14,297 nt of DNA from an uncultured Eggerthellaceae bacterium. Its GTDB lineage: Bacteria > Actinomycetota > Coriobacteriia > Coriobacteriales > Eggerthellaceae. Within the stretch, counting starts at the first letter, position 1. Each line of letters opens with the position of its first letter. The stretch spans positions 1 to 14,297 of the forward strand of contig CAMOUE010000035.1 of NCBI GenBank assembly GCA_946626265.1, given 5' to 3'. This document shows, piece by piece, positions 14,233 to 14,297 of the stretch. Position numbers and translations under genes: made by a program. The notes beneath the pieces were generated by a model. It saw nothing but the letters and a program-made list of their open reading frames with translations, ran no database searches and had not been told where the DNA came from.

Positions 14233-14242
14233 GTGATTTACC

Positions 14243-14297
14243 TGGCGGAGAGGCAGGGATTCGAACCCTGGTTACCGGGTTCACCGGTAAAACGGTT
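14243..14297 (-). tRNA. tRNA-Ser, 3' part only (5' part beyond the right edge)
   Basis: On the minus strand the window holds the anticodon-stem 3' strand (ACCGT), a long variable arm (ACCGG-TGAAC-CCGGT), the T arm CAGGG-TTCGAAT-CCCTG, the acceptor 3' strand CCTCTCC, discriminator G and encoded CCA. Long variable arm plus discriminator G point to serine. The anticodon itself is outside the window, so the isoacceptor cannot be named. Confidence 0.88.

Larger units (their letters stand above)
13853..14242. other. Gene-free region with repeats between the kinase and tRNA-Ser
   Basis: 390 nt without a credible gene; open frames here cross the repeats and antisense kinase sequence. From left to right it holds a weak terminator, two 46-bp tandem repeats, an AT-rich inverted repeat, a small GGCTTT-GACA-AAAGCC hairpin followed by TTT (14128-14143), about 60 nt of unremarkable sequence, and the tRNA-Ser terminator. 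Confidence 0.7.

Overview
The window is GC-rich, with short intergenic gaps, strong Shine-Dalgarno sequences and overlapping stop/start pairs. Its gene content is typical of a high-GC Gram-positive: ECF sigma factor, SARP-like response regulator, short SerA, RsgA and CCA-encoding tRNA genes. Protein style (LytS-type kinases, NodB deacetylase, C39 exporter) suggests an anaerobic gut actinobacterium of the Coriobacteriia, probably Eggerthellaceae. This taxonomic call is inference from style, not a search.

Left part, minus strand, read from 4701 down to 1: a 153-aa protein of unknown function, a seven-TM LytS-like histidine kinase, a receiver plus SARP-type winged-helix response regulator, an ECF sigma factor, and the start of a C39-peptidase ABC exporter of the NHLM/PCAT type, which runs off the left edge. 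This looks like the regulatory head of a leader-peptide-processing and peptide-export (bacteriocin/RiPP-like) locus. Two things stand out. The gap before the sigma gene carries an 8-bp direct repeat with 11-bp period placed exactly 8 bp from a TAnnnT -10 box, the classic SARP promoter layout. The exporter keeps its protease triad and Walker A but is about 130 residues too short between them, as if the first membrane helices had been removed in frame.

Middle, 4880-6640: a plus-strand tRNA-Leu(CAG) with good promoter and terminator, then serA on the minus strand with its own 15-bp-stem terminator, then a 271-nt divergent promoter region.

Right part, plus strand, 6641-13852: a NodB-type polysaccharide (peptidoglycan) deacetylase, an unreported-looking 49-aa one-TM protein that seems to be leaderless, trkH, an exported OB-fold-like protein, rsgA, a TSUP-family permease with a heptapeptide-repeat linker, and a second LytS-type kinase with no regulator beside it. 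From the 49-aa gene onward spacing is at most 22 nt or overlapping, so this is probably one transcription unit for K+ uptake, ribosome assembly and membrane functions.

Right edge, 13853-14242: gene-free, holding a weak terminator, two 46-bp GC-rich tandem repeats, an AT-rich 20-bp inverted repeat directly abutting them, and the terminator of a minus-strand tRNA-Ser whose 3' part ends the window.
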